Origin: Flavobacteriales bacterium | Lineage (GTDB): Bacteria; Bacteroidota; Bacteroidia; Flavobacteriales_F; PHOS-HE28 | Length of the DNA stretch: 64,000 nt | NCBI GenBank assembly: GCA_016717225.1 | Contig: JADKGB010000011.1 | Span: 105,516 to 169,515, forward strand | Direction: 5' to 3' | Shown here: positions 42,256 to 49,185 of the stretch, piece after piece | Numbering within the stretch: the stretch's first letter is position 1 | Layout of the letters: every line of letters starts with the position of its first letter | Made by a program: the position numbers and the translations under genes | The notes under the pieces: generated by a model | Seen by the model: only the letters and a program-made list of their open reading frames with translations | The model's database searches: none | Told to the model about the DNA's origin: nothing

Positions 42256-43229
42256 GTTGCGGGAAAAGTGGCCACGAAAATAGATCCGCGTGGAGCCCGA
42301 TGCCGATGTTCGATGTGTCCGCCCAGCATGGTTGTCAAGCGGTGAACTATGTAAAGCCCCAAACCAGTGCCTTTTGTTCCGCGTGTTTCTTCGCACCCAC
42401 CCCGGTGGAATTTGCGGAAGATCAGCGCTCGCTCCGCTTCTGGAACTCCGCTCCCTTCATCACGTACCTGGAGTTCGATCCGTCCGGCAACTGCCTTCAG
42501 CTCAAGCTCCACTGTACTTCCCGGAGGTGAATACTTGCAGGCGTTCTCCAATAGGTTCTCCGCAATGGAACGAAAGGCATTCGCATCCGTAGCCATCATC
42601 AATGTGGCAGGCACTTCGATCAGAAGTTCGTGATCAACTCCATATGTGGCCCGGCCGTTGGCGTGCACGGAGCGGAAGATCGCCGCGACATCCACGGGTT
42701 GGCGTGCAAGCGGCACAATGGTCGTTTCCAACCGTGTCGCCAGCAAGATCTTCTCGGTAAGTGCGTGCAGCCGGTCGATCTCCGTGCGTGCATTTCCAGA
42801 GAGTACCTCGCGCTGTGCATTATCCAGATCCGCGCGCTGCAGGGTTTGGAAATGCAGTTTCAACCCTGCGATCGGCGTACGTAGCTCGTGGCTCGCTGCC
42901 AGTAAAAAATCACGCTGCTGCCGGGCCAAGGTCAGTTCGTGTTTCACTGTCCGGAAGATGATCCACAAGGCCAGAAGGATGAGTAGCAAAAAGACACCTC
43001 CTTCGCCAAGTACCATCCAAAAGGTCCTTTGCGGCAGGCGAACGGGTATTTCGGGTGTTACGCCTTCTAGGAGTAACTGCTGTTGTAAACCGAATATCTC
43101 TTGGTCTTTGCTGATGAGCAGCCATGCCCACCAGACGAATTGCAGGACAATGTATATGGCCACCAGCCCGAACAGAAGTACGGGAATGTTCGCTGTGCGG
43201 GTAGTGTTCCGATCGGTCAACTCGTGCAT
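42252..43229 (-). CDS. Membrane sensor histidine kinase (orphan)
   Basis: 325 residues from the ATG at 43229. Two membrane helices (about 15-39 and 70-92) flank a short periplasmic loop of about 30 residues, so sensing is probably in the membrane. HisKA domain with phosphoacceptor His114 in AASHELRTPIAGLK. HATPase with N box (AENLLENACKYSPPGS), G1 (RDEGSGVPEAE), F box (IFRKFHRG) and G2 (GTGLGLYIVHRL). No response regulator gene lies nearby. A consensus -7 box ends 6 nt before the ATG. The gpmI start overlaps its stop. Confidence 0.93.
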   Translation of the reverse strand: MHELTDRNTTRTANIPVLLFGLVAIYIVLQFVWWAWLLISKDQEIFGLQQQLLLEGVTPEIPVRLPQRTFWMVLGEGGVFLLLILLALWIIFRTVKHELTLARQQRDFLLAASHELRTPIAGLKLHFQTLQRADLDNAQREVLSGNARTEIDRLHALTEKILLATRLETTIVPLARQPVDVAAIFRSVHANGRATYGVDHELLIEVPATLMMATDANAFRSIAENLLENACKYSPPGSTVELELKAVAGRIELQVRDEGSGVPEAERALIFRKFHRGGCEETRGTKGTGLGLYIVHRLTTMLGGHIEHRHRAPRGSIFVATFPAT

Positions 43230-43235
43230 ATCACC

Positions 43236-43243
43236 CAAAAGTA
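43236..43243 (-). promoter_or_regulatory. -7 box of the histidine kinase gene
   Basis: Minus-strand TACTTTTG, exact consensus, 6 nt before the ATG at 43229, so the mRNA is predicted to be leaderless or nearly so. Confidence 0.5.
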
Positions 43244-43291
43244 TGAGGGCGGACTTGGCTGGTGCGATTATCTTGCCCGCGTTCAGATCAC

Positions 43292-43897
43292 ATGGACCAA
43301 CCCGGAGCCGAAGCGTACATTCTGGGAAAGCTCCGTCACGGGCTTCCTGCTTTTCGCACGTACCACTGTTTTTCCCACACCTTGGACGTTTATCGAACGG
43401 CTGTGGAGATCGCTGTGGCCGAAGGGATCGAAGGTGAAAGGCTGGACTTGCTGCGCACAGCTGCTCTGTACCACGATGCCGGATTTCTGATCCAGGACAA
43501 GGATCATGAAGAGGGTAGTTGCCTGCTGGCCAGTGAAGCTTTGCCGAAATTCGGGTACACCCATTCGCAAGTGGATGCTGTGTGCGAGATGGTGCGGGCC
43601 ACCAAAGTGCCACAGCAACCGCGGAACAAGTTGAGCCGGATCCTGTGCGACGCTGATCTGGACTACCTCGGTCGCCCGGATTTCTTTCGCATCGGTGCCA
43701 CGCTTTTCACGGAATTCAAGCATTACGCAGTGGTGAAAACCGAGCGTGAATGGAACGAACTACAGGTGCGGTTCCTTAGCAAGCACAGGTATTTCACAGC
43801 TCACAGCAAGAGGGTTCGTCAACCTGTAAAGCAATTGCACCTGGCTGCGGTAAAGGACTGGTTGGAGCGGGATGCGGAGGGAATGGCTGCGCACTGA
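43292..43897 (+). CDS. HD-domain phosphohydrolase
   Basis: 201 residues from the ATG at 43292. Metal-binding HD motif: His in YHCFSHTLDVY, the HD pair in LRTAALYHDAGF, and a later Asp in LSRILCDADLDYLG. It resembles stand-alone HD hydrolases acting on nucleotides or cyclic nucleotides; the substrate is not evident. It is divergent from the histidine kinase gene, with about 60 bp between their starts. Downstream it converges on the damaged Rieske remnant. Confidence 0.85.
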   Translation: MDQPGAEAYILGKLRHGLPAFRTYHCFSHTLDVYRTAVEIAVAEGIEGERLDLLRTAALYHDAGFLIQDKDHEEGSCLLASEALPKFGYTHSQVDAVCEMVRATKVPQQPRNKLSRILCDADLDYLGRPDFFRIGATLFTEFKHYAVVKTEREWNELQVRFLSKHRYFTAHSKRVRQPVKQLHLAAVKDWLERDAEGMAAH

Positions 43898-43939
43898 GGG
43901 GCCTAGCGGGACCGTTGGATCTTTTGCCCAACAACGTTG

Positions 43940-44242
43940 TATCTCAACGACCAATCCACCTTCGACCACCCCAACCGGGAACGATCGTAGCGGTTTGGTC
44001 GCAGGGCCTTCTTCCACATCTCTTGTTAAGCTGGATCGACTGCCGTGCGAAGGGCAATGAAGCCCCGCACTGGTCGCTGTGAGAGGCTGGTCCTCGTGCG
44101 TGCAGCTCAAGTATAGACTCCGGTATTCGTTGTTCGGCTGCCGCATGACCAGTACATCGCGCGAAAGTGCGTTGCAGCGCGCGATCATCTGGTTCCCTTC
44201 AGTAAAAGCCGAGAAGGGAATAATCAGCGAACGGCCATCACT
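43940..44242 (-). pseudogene. Rieske [2Fe-2S] protein, 3' part only
   Basis: Downstream of the G tract the minus strand encodes about 100 residues of a Rieske domain: GRSLIIPFSAFTEG, then the cluster ligands in LSCTHEDQPLT and LHCPSHGS (CxH...CxxH), and ending EGPATKPLRSFPVGVVEGG then LVVEI. The expected N-terminus (export signal and linker) is missing; the frame simply emerges from poly-C. After VVEI a CAA codon stands where a stop would be expected, so the frame runs on into the convergent HD gene. Small Rieske proteins of this type are electron carriers. This copy is truncated or misassembled. Confidence 0.7.
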
Positions 44243-44350
44243 GGGGGGGGGGGGGGCGGGGGGGGGGGGCGGGGGGGCCGGGGGGGCCGCGGGGGGGGGG
44301 GGGGGGGGGGGGGGGGGGAGGGGGGGGGGGGGGGGGCGGGGAGGGAGGGG
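44243..44350. repeat. 108-nt near-pure G tract
   Basis: About 97 of 108 plus-strand bases are G, with an uninterrupted run of 28 G at 44291-44318 and isolated C or A elsewhere. It joins the 5' part of one minus-strand gene to the 3' part of another in a different frame. Nothing similar occurs elsewhere in the window. Confidence 0.9.
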
Positions 44351-44490
44351 TTCACTTCGCCGTAACCGCTTATCACGGTGGTGCGATCGCTGGCGACAAG
44401 ACCTGCATTGAGTGAATCTTCTGCGGTAAGTACTTGGCCGTGTGCGGCTTCTATAAGCAGGAACGTGGAGGAAATGATCAGGTTCTTCAT
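44351..44490 (-). pseudogene. 5' fragment of a secreted, possibly porin-like protein
   Basis: The ATG at 44490 opens a signal peptide (MKNLIISSTFLLIEAAHGQ) followed by TAEDSLNAGLVASDRTTVISGYGEV. That ending resembles the first beta-strand of OprO/P-like porins of Bacteroidota. The sequence then dissolves into the G tract (as poly-Pro codons), so at most 46 codons are real. A palindrome lies 41 bp upstream. Confidence 0.55.
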
Positions 44491-44530
44491 TCGGGCCGCA
44501 AAGCAACCCGCTGGCGATGGAACGCGAAAT

Positions 44531-44544
44531 ACCCCAATTGGGGT
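44531..44544. promoter_or_regulatory. Perfect 14-bp palindrome upstream of the porin-like fragment
   Basis: ACCCCAATTGGGGT reads the same on both strands and directly abuts a minus-strand GTATTTCG that could be part of the -7 box. The arrangement suits a repressor or activator site. The fragment's ATG is 41 bp away. Confidence 0.3.
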
Positions 44545-44561
44545 AAAAAAATGGGCGCATG

Positions 44562-44594
44562 AAAAAGCCCCTCCATTTCTGGAAGGGCTTTTTT
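44562..44594 (-). terminator. Terminator of tRNA-Phe (bidirectional hairpin)
   Basis: Hairpin with GCCC/GGGC and TCCA/TGGA pairs, one mismatch between them and a 4-nt loop, flanked by A and T runs on both sides so that it can work on either strand. It starts 4 bp after the tRNA 3' end. Confidence 0.7.
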
Positions 44595-44598
44595 GCGG

Positions 44599-44671
44599 TG
44601 GTGCCTCCCAGAATCGAACTGGGGACACATGGATTTTCAATCCATTGCTCTACCAGCTGAGCTAAGGCACC
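44599..44671 (-). tRNA. tRNA-Phe (GAA)
   Basis: 73 nt including discriminator A, on the minus strand. Acceptor stem GGTGCCT/AGGCACC; D arm GCTC-AGCTGGTA-GAGC; anticodon stem ATGGA/TCCAT with loop TTGAAAA, anticodon GAA; T arm CCCAG-TTCGATT-CTGGG. CCA is not encoded. All stems pair. Confidence 0.97.
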
Positions 44672-44733
44672 ATCTGGTTCCCGTGCATCTTTGCAAGGGG
44701 CGGCGAAGATAGACAGATGCCCGATCCGTGAAA

Positions 44734-45489
44734 ATGATGACCCATCAACTTGTTCTGGATATCGGGAATAGCCGTACCAAGATCGGGCTTTTTGCAGAGG
44801 GACGTCTCATACGGGCGAGCCATTTGCCCAATGGCGATGGTGCAGCTGCGAAGGTCTTTCTGGAAAATGACCATGTGGACCGTGTGGTACTGGGATCGGT
44901 GGCTGCCGAGGCTCCTGACCTGATAACTGCCTTGGCATCTATTGCTCCGATACATGTCATCCAGGGCGATTCACCTTCGCCATTGAAGTCGGCTTACTCA
45001 ACAATGAGCACCTTGGGCGTGGATCGTTTGGCCAACGCTGTTGGTGCCAACCGGTTGTTCCCTGATCGGCCTGCACTGGCTGTCGATCTGGGCACGTGCG
45101 TTACGTATGATCTGGTGGACGCCTCTGGCACTTTTCTCGGTGGCCTGATCTCACCTGGCCTGCGAATGCGCGCAAAAGCCATGAATACCTTCAGTGCCCG
45201 GCTACCCTTGGTGGAACCCGCTGAGAACGTTTCGTTGATCGGTCGTTCCACCGAAGAATGTCTGGCTAGCGGTACCCACCACGGCCTGCTGGCCGAATTG
45301 CGTTCAATGATCAGTGGTATCGGGCAACAACAGCCCCATCTGGCCGTTGTGCTCACCGGCGGCGACGCACCTCGGTTCGCGCGGGCCTTGGAAAACGGCA
45401 TCTTTGCCCACCCTTTTCTCACTCTACTTGGCCTGCATGCGTTGTCGCTCCATGATAGTTCGTTCCCTCGTTCTGCTGCTGCTGGCTAG
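44734..45489 (+). CDS. coaX: Type III pantothenate kinase
   Basis: About 251 residues; GTG 44728, ATG 44734 and ATG 44737 are all possible starts. CoaX catalyses the first step of CoA synthesis. ASKHA fold with LDIGNSRTKIGLF (phosphate loop), GVDRLANAVGANRLF, the second motif AVDLGTCVTYDLVD, GGLISPGLRMRAKAM and VVLTGGDAPRF. Its 3' end overlaps the start of the outer-membrane barrel gene by about 40 bp. The order coaX-barrel-lptC-CNNM-PpiD is one often met in Bacteroidota. Confidence 0.94.
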   Translation: MMTHQLVLDIGNSRTKIGLFAEGRLIRASHLPNGDGAAAKVFLENDHVDRVVLGSVAAEAPDLITALASIAPIHVIQGDSPSPLKSAYSTMSTLGVDRLANAVGANRLFPDRPALAVDLGTCVTYDLVDASGTFLGGLISPGLRMRAKAMNTFSARLPLVEPAENVSLIGRSTEECLASGTHHGLLAELRSMISGIGQQQPHLAVVLTGGDAPRFARALENGIFAHPFLTLLGLHALSLHDSSFPRSAAAG

Positions 45490-46924
45490 TTGTTCGGCGT
45501 CTCTTATTGCCCAAGTTCAAAGCAATGGGTCCCCTTATTCGGCCTACGGCTTTGGAGATCTTCTGCAATCGAGCCAAGTGCCATCTGCCCTGATGGGGGG
45601 CACTGGGATCGCGGTTTCTGAACCCTATAGCATTTTCTCGACCAACCCGGCCACGTACGCTGGTTCGAGGCAGCCTGAGCTTGGTGGCCTGCAGCGCCCT
45701 ACGTTCGAAGGTGGTGTGCGCGGTGTGTTCCTCAGCACGAAAACGCAGAGTGCCTCAACCAGCCGATCCGATGGCCAGTTCATGGGCTTCAGTGTTGGAA
45801 TTCCCTTTGGTAAAGGACGCTGGGGATTAGGCTTTGGGATCGCGCCGTTCAGTGATGTAGGCTACGCGCTAACCGATAAGGGATCGATCGATGCGGGAAC
45901 TGTATCCTATGAGTATTCGGGTTCCGGTGGCCTCAATCGGGTTTTTGCAGGAGTTGGGCACGTGCTCTGGCAGCAGAAAGCGGATTCGTTGGACAACCTT
46001 GGGAGCCGGTTGGTCCTGGGCGCCAACTTCGAGTACTACTTCGGCGGCATAGAGCAGACCCGAAAAGCCGTTTATCCATTGGGCCAATTGTTTACCAACA
46101 CGAGTGCCTATTCGTCGCTTGTCCTGAGTGCGCCCACAGGGTCTTTCGGCCTTCAATTCGGCTCGCAGCTCATTTCCAAAGCCACAGTTGCCCAGAACAT
46201 CGCACGTCGCTCACTAAGGCGCAAGGCAAAGCTGGATGAATGGCGCAAGGCCCATCCTGGTGAAACCACACCCAACACCGACCATGTTGCAAGAGAGGCT
46301 GAGCCATGGCGCTTCACCTTGGGTGCAACCACTGGGTTGGCAACCTCCTTCAATGCCACGAACACATCGCTCAATACCCTGTTCCTGCGCGGCTCGTCGG
46401 GTTTCGAAACAGTGATCGATACGCTTCCTTCCTCCGCTACAACGAGCGGCTCACTTACGCTTCCGATAGCCTATGGCTTTGGGTTGAGCATACATGATCA
46501 GCGTTTTCTTCTTACGCTCGAAGCTCGCCGACGCGACTGGTCCGCGTTGAAGGTGAATGTTGAGGGATTCTCGTTGCCTGCCCCACTGAAAGCAAGTATG
46601 ATCTATGCCTTTGGTGCCCGATACACACCGGCGAAAGAAGGTGGTTTGTTCCAGCGAATGACCTACCGAATGGGCCTTCGATACAGCGAGGATTATCTAC
46701 AAGTGAAAGAGACGCAATTACGAACTGCTTCTGTGAGCGTTGGTGCTTCGATCCCGCTGAACGCGGCACAAACCAATAGCTATCTCCACATTGGTGGCGA
46801 AATAGGCCAACGCAGAACCTCGGACACTGGTTTGCTGCAGGAGAACGTGGTAAACCTGTTCATCGGTGTAAGTTTCACGCCGTGGCGTTATGAGCGCTGG
46901 TTCAAGCCCTTCCAGATCCAGTAG
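45452..46924 (+). CDS. Outer-membrane beta-barrel protein, FadL/OMPP1-like
   Basis: 490 residues from the ATG at 45452, where the signal peptide starts (MIVRSLVLLLLASCSASLIAQ); an ATG at 45437 is also possible. The mature protein opens with SPYSAYGFGDLLQSSQVPSALMGGTGIAVSEPYSIFSTNPATYAG, the LGGTG..NPA pattern of FadL/OMPP1-like transport proteins, and continues with amphipathic strands to FQIQ. Its neighbours (coaX, lptC) recur in this phylum, but the substrate is not known. Confidence 0.82.
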   Translation: MIVRSLVLLLLASCSASLIAQVQSNGSPYSAYGFGDLLQSSQVPSALMGGTGIAVSEPYSIFSTNPATYAGSRQPELGGLQRPTFEGGVRGVFLSTKTQSASTSRSDGQFMGFSVGIPFGKGRWGLGFGIAPFSDVGYALTDKGSIDAGTVSYEYSGSGGLNRVFAGVGHVLWQQKADSLDNLGSRLVLGANFEYYFGGIEQTRKAVYPLGQLFTNTSAYSSLVLSAPTGSFGLQFGSQLISKATVAQNIARRSLRRKAKLDEWRKAHPGETTPNTDHVAREAEPWRFTLGATTGLATSFNATNTSLNTLFLRGSSGFETVIDTLPSSATTSGSLTLPIAYGFGLSIHDQRFLLTLEARRRDWSALKVNVEGFSLPAPLKASMIYAFGARYTPAKEGGLFQRMTYRMGLRYSEDYLQVKETQLRTASVSVGASIPLNAAQTNSYLHIGGEIGQRRTSDTGLLQENVVNLFIGVSFTPWRYERWFKPFQIQ

Positions 46925-46925
46925 G

Positions 46926-47486
46926 ATGCGACCTTTCTGGTGGCTGATCGCCTGTGTTGCGCTCTGCGCCTGCAAGAATGATCTTGATCAATTGGCTTCG
47001 ATCGAAATGAACGCCGATGCACCTGATCGTATAACCACCAAGGCTGAATACTTCTACAGCGATAGTGGCTATGTACGCAATCGATTGCGCGCGGGTCGTG
47101 TAGAGGAGTTCATGACCGATGGAGAGCAGCGCACCGAATTGTCCGACGGTGTGGAATTGGTCTTTTTCGATAATGCCGGCCGATCCGGAAGTACACTGAA
47201 CGCTCGGCGCGGATCGATCTTGCCGAAGACCCAGCGCATGGAGGTCTTCGAGCAGGTCGTGTTCACCAATTCGAGAGGGGAGCGCATGGAGACCGAACAT
47301 CTGGTATGGAGCCAGGACAGTGATCGCGTGTACACCGATAGCCCTGTCAAGATCTCTCGTGCACAGGACATTATTTATGGCCAAGGCCTGGATGCCAACG
47401 AGGATTTCAGTCGCTACACCATTCGCAAGATCACCGGTACCCTGTTCGTTCAGCCCAGTGACAGTGCAACAACCCCTTCGAACTGA
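46926..47486 (+). CDS. lptC: LPS export ABC transporter periplasmic protein LptC
   Basis: 186 residues from the ATG at 46926, 1 bp after the barrel gene's stop. Lipoprotein-like leader (WWLIACVALCAC, lipobox ending in Cys) followed by the LptC beta-jellyroll: APDRITTKAEYFYSDSG, GVELVFFDNAGRSGSTLNARRGSI, VVFTNSRGERMETEHLVWSQDSDRVYTDSPVKI and YGQGLDANEDFSRYTI. LptC receives LPS from LptBFG and passes it to LptA. Its stop overlaps the next start (TGATG). Confidence 0.9.
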   Translation: MRPFWWLIACVALCACKNDLDQLASIEMNADAPDRITTKAEYFYSDSGYVRNRLRAGRVEEFMTDGEQRTELSDGVELVFFDNAGRSGSTLNARRGSILPKTQRMEVFEQVVFTNSRGERMETEHLVWSQDSDRVYTDSPVKISRAQDIIYGQGLDANEDFSRYTIRKITGTLFVQPSDSATTPSN

Positions 47487-47713
47487 TGGACCGGATCGCG
47501 CGCATCATGGAATTCTTTTGGCTCGCGTGCGGCTGCGCGAGTGCGGTTTGGGTAGGTTACCTTGTGGCCACTGAAGGCTGGCAGGCACGCAAACTCTTCA
47601 TCTGGTTCCCCTTGGTGTGTTTTGCCATGTTCTTCTACCGCCGATTCATGCGGAAGAAGATGACCGAATGGGCAGAGCGCAAAGCGAATGAAGAAAGACG
47701 CGAGGGGCAGTAG
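47486..47713 (+). CDS. Small membrane protein
   Basis: 75 residues, start overlapping the lptC stop by one base. Two hydrophobic helices (about 8-28 and 36-50) separated by a short basic turn, then a highly charged tail (RRFMRKKMTEWAERKANEERREGQ). No known family recognised. It belongs to the coaX-lptC operon by spacing. Confidence 0.7.
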   Translation: MDRIARIMEFFWLACGCASAVWVGYLVATEGWQARKLFIWFPLVCFAMFFYRRFMRKKMTEWAERKANEERREGQ

Positions 47714-47762
47714 ACGCTGTCTTTAGCTGACCCTCAGGAGATGGGTCACGGTCGGCATTCTG

Positions 47763-49100
47763 GTGATCGTTGCATCTTCGCACATTCGATCGAGCACGGC
47801 GGATCGCCTCATACCACCCTCATTGTCCTCCACAGACCTGATCCTGATCATCCTGAGCATGGCCTTTACGGCCTTGTGCGCCGGATTGGAGATCGCTATC
47901 GTTAGCTGCAACAAGCTCTATGTGGAACTCAAACGCAAGGAAGGTGCGATCTGGGCCCGCTTGGTCGCGGGTTTGCTGAAACGACCTGCTCGTGTCATCA
48001 GCGCACTACTTGTAGGGGGGAATATTTCCTTGGTGATGTACGGTATCGTAATGGGCCGGTCGTTGGACCCCTGGTTGCGGGGCATTTGGCCCCATGAGGG
48101 CTTTGTGCTCATTGTGCAGACCATCATAAGCACCTTGCTTATCCTGGTGGTGAGCGAATTCCTGCCCAAAGCCCTGTTTCGCCTCGACCCCAACTTCATC
48201 ATCAGCGCGTTGGCCTTGCCCTTGAGGATCCTGTACACCTTGCTTTGGCTGCCCACTATGCTGCTAACCACGCTGAGCGAAGGTGTGCTGCGACTTTTCG
48301 GTGCGCATCATCGAAGTGTGCAAGTGGCTTTTGGACGTATAGACCTTGACGCTTTCCTGAAGGAGGTAAGTGACAGCACCCCCAAGGATTCGGATATGGA
48401 TGCGGAGGTGGAGTATTTCCGCAACACGTTGGAGTTGAGCAATACCAAGGTGCGCGACTTGATGATCCCACGCGCCGAAGTGGAAGCCATTGATGTGGAG
48501 GAACCTGTAGCCGTGCTCCATCGGCGCTTTGTAGAAACAGGATTGAGTAAACTGTTGGTCTACAAGGACAGTATCGATAATATGATCGGTTACGTTCACG
48601 GCAACGAGTTGTTCCGCCGGCCGCGCAGCATACGTGCGGTAATGCGCCCGGTGCAATTCGTGCCGGGAACGATGACCGCGGATGTGGCCTTGGAGCGCTT
48701 CACCAAGCAGCGAACCCATGTGGCCGTTGTTGTGGATGAATTCGGTGGAACAGCCGGTATGCTCACGATCGAAGACGTTGTGGAGACCATTGTGGGGGAC
48801 ATCGAGGACGAGCATGATGAGGGGGAACTCGTGGAAGAGCGCCTGAGTGAGACCGAATTCGTTCTGAGTGCCCGGCTTGATGTGGTTTATCTGGCCGAGC
48901 ACTATGGATTGAATTTCCCGGAAAGCGAGCATTATGAAACGCTGGCCGGTTGGCTGTTGCACCACACAGGCGATGTGCCCGCCCAAGGAACGGTGATCGA
49001 AGAGGGGCCTTTCAGGGTAACAATTGCCCAAGTGGCTCATGGTCGCATAGATCTGGTGAAGCTGGAAGTGGTGGATGTGGAGGCCGGATTCGCCGGTTGA
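47763..49100 (+). CDS. CNNM/CorC (hemolysin-like) transporter-associated protein
   Basis: 445 residues from a GTG at 47763; a TTG at 47823 just before the first helix is an equally good start. Architecture: CNNM transmembrane domain (DUF21, four helices, about 22-190), a CBS-domain pair (RDLMIPRAEVEAIDVEEPV; VVVDEFGGTAGMLTIEDVVETIVGDI) and a C-terminal CorC_HlyC domain (EFVLSARLDVVYLAEHYGLNFPE). The family is linked to Mg or Co export. It follows lptC and precedes the PpiD-like foldase gene. Confidence 0.92.
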   Translation: MIVASSHIRSSTADRLIPPSLSSTDLILIILSMAFTALCAGLEIAIVSCNKLYVELKRKEGAIWARLVAGLLKRPARVISALLVGGNISLVMYGIVMGRSLDPWLRGIWPHEGFVLIVQTIISTLLILVVSEFLPKALFRLDPNFIISALALPLRILYTLLWLPTMLLTTLSEGVLRLFGAHHRSVQVAFGRIDLDAFLKEVSDSTPKDSDMDAEVEYFRNTLELSNTKVRDLMIPRAEVEAIDVEEPVAVLHRRFVETGLSKLLVYKDSIDNMIGYVHGNELFRRPRSIRAVMRPVQFVPGTMTADVALERFTKQRTHVAVVVDEFGGTAGMLTIEDVVETIVGDIEDEHDEGELVEERLSETEFVLSARLDVVYLAEHYGLNFPESEHYETLAGWLLHHTGDVPAQGTVIEEGPFRVTIAQVAHGRIDLVKLEVVDVEAGFAG

Positions 49101-49153
49101 GCAAGACTTTCAGGTCCTTTTTTAAGGCTTGCGCGATGGGCGCGGTACCCACC

Positions 49154-49161
49154 TATATTTG
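49154..49161 (+). promoter_or_regulatory. -7 box of the PpiD-like gene
   Basis: TATATTTG, exact consensus, 25 bp before the ATG at 49186. Confidence 0.5.
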
Positions 49162-49185
49162 CCACCCTTTCAAAAATCCCTGTAA

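Noticed and set aside
44243..44350. G tract as a phase-variation (contingency) tract
   Set aside because: Such tracts are usually 8-15 nt inside one gene. Here over 100 nt separates pieces of two different gene families, so switching cannot restore a protein.
43760..44560. Single long minus-strand frame running through the G tract
   Set aside because: It joins an out-of-frame start, poly-Pro and the Rieske remnant, then runs antisense into the HD gene. The real signal peptide upstream is in another frame, so this is not one protein.
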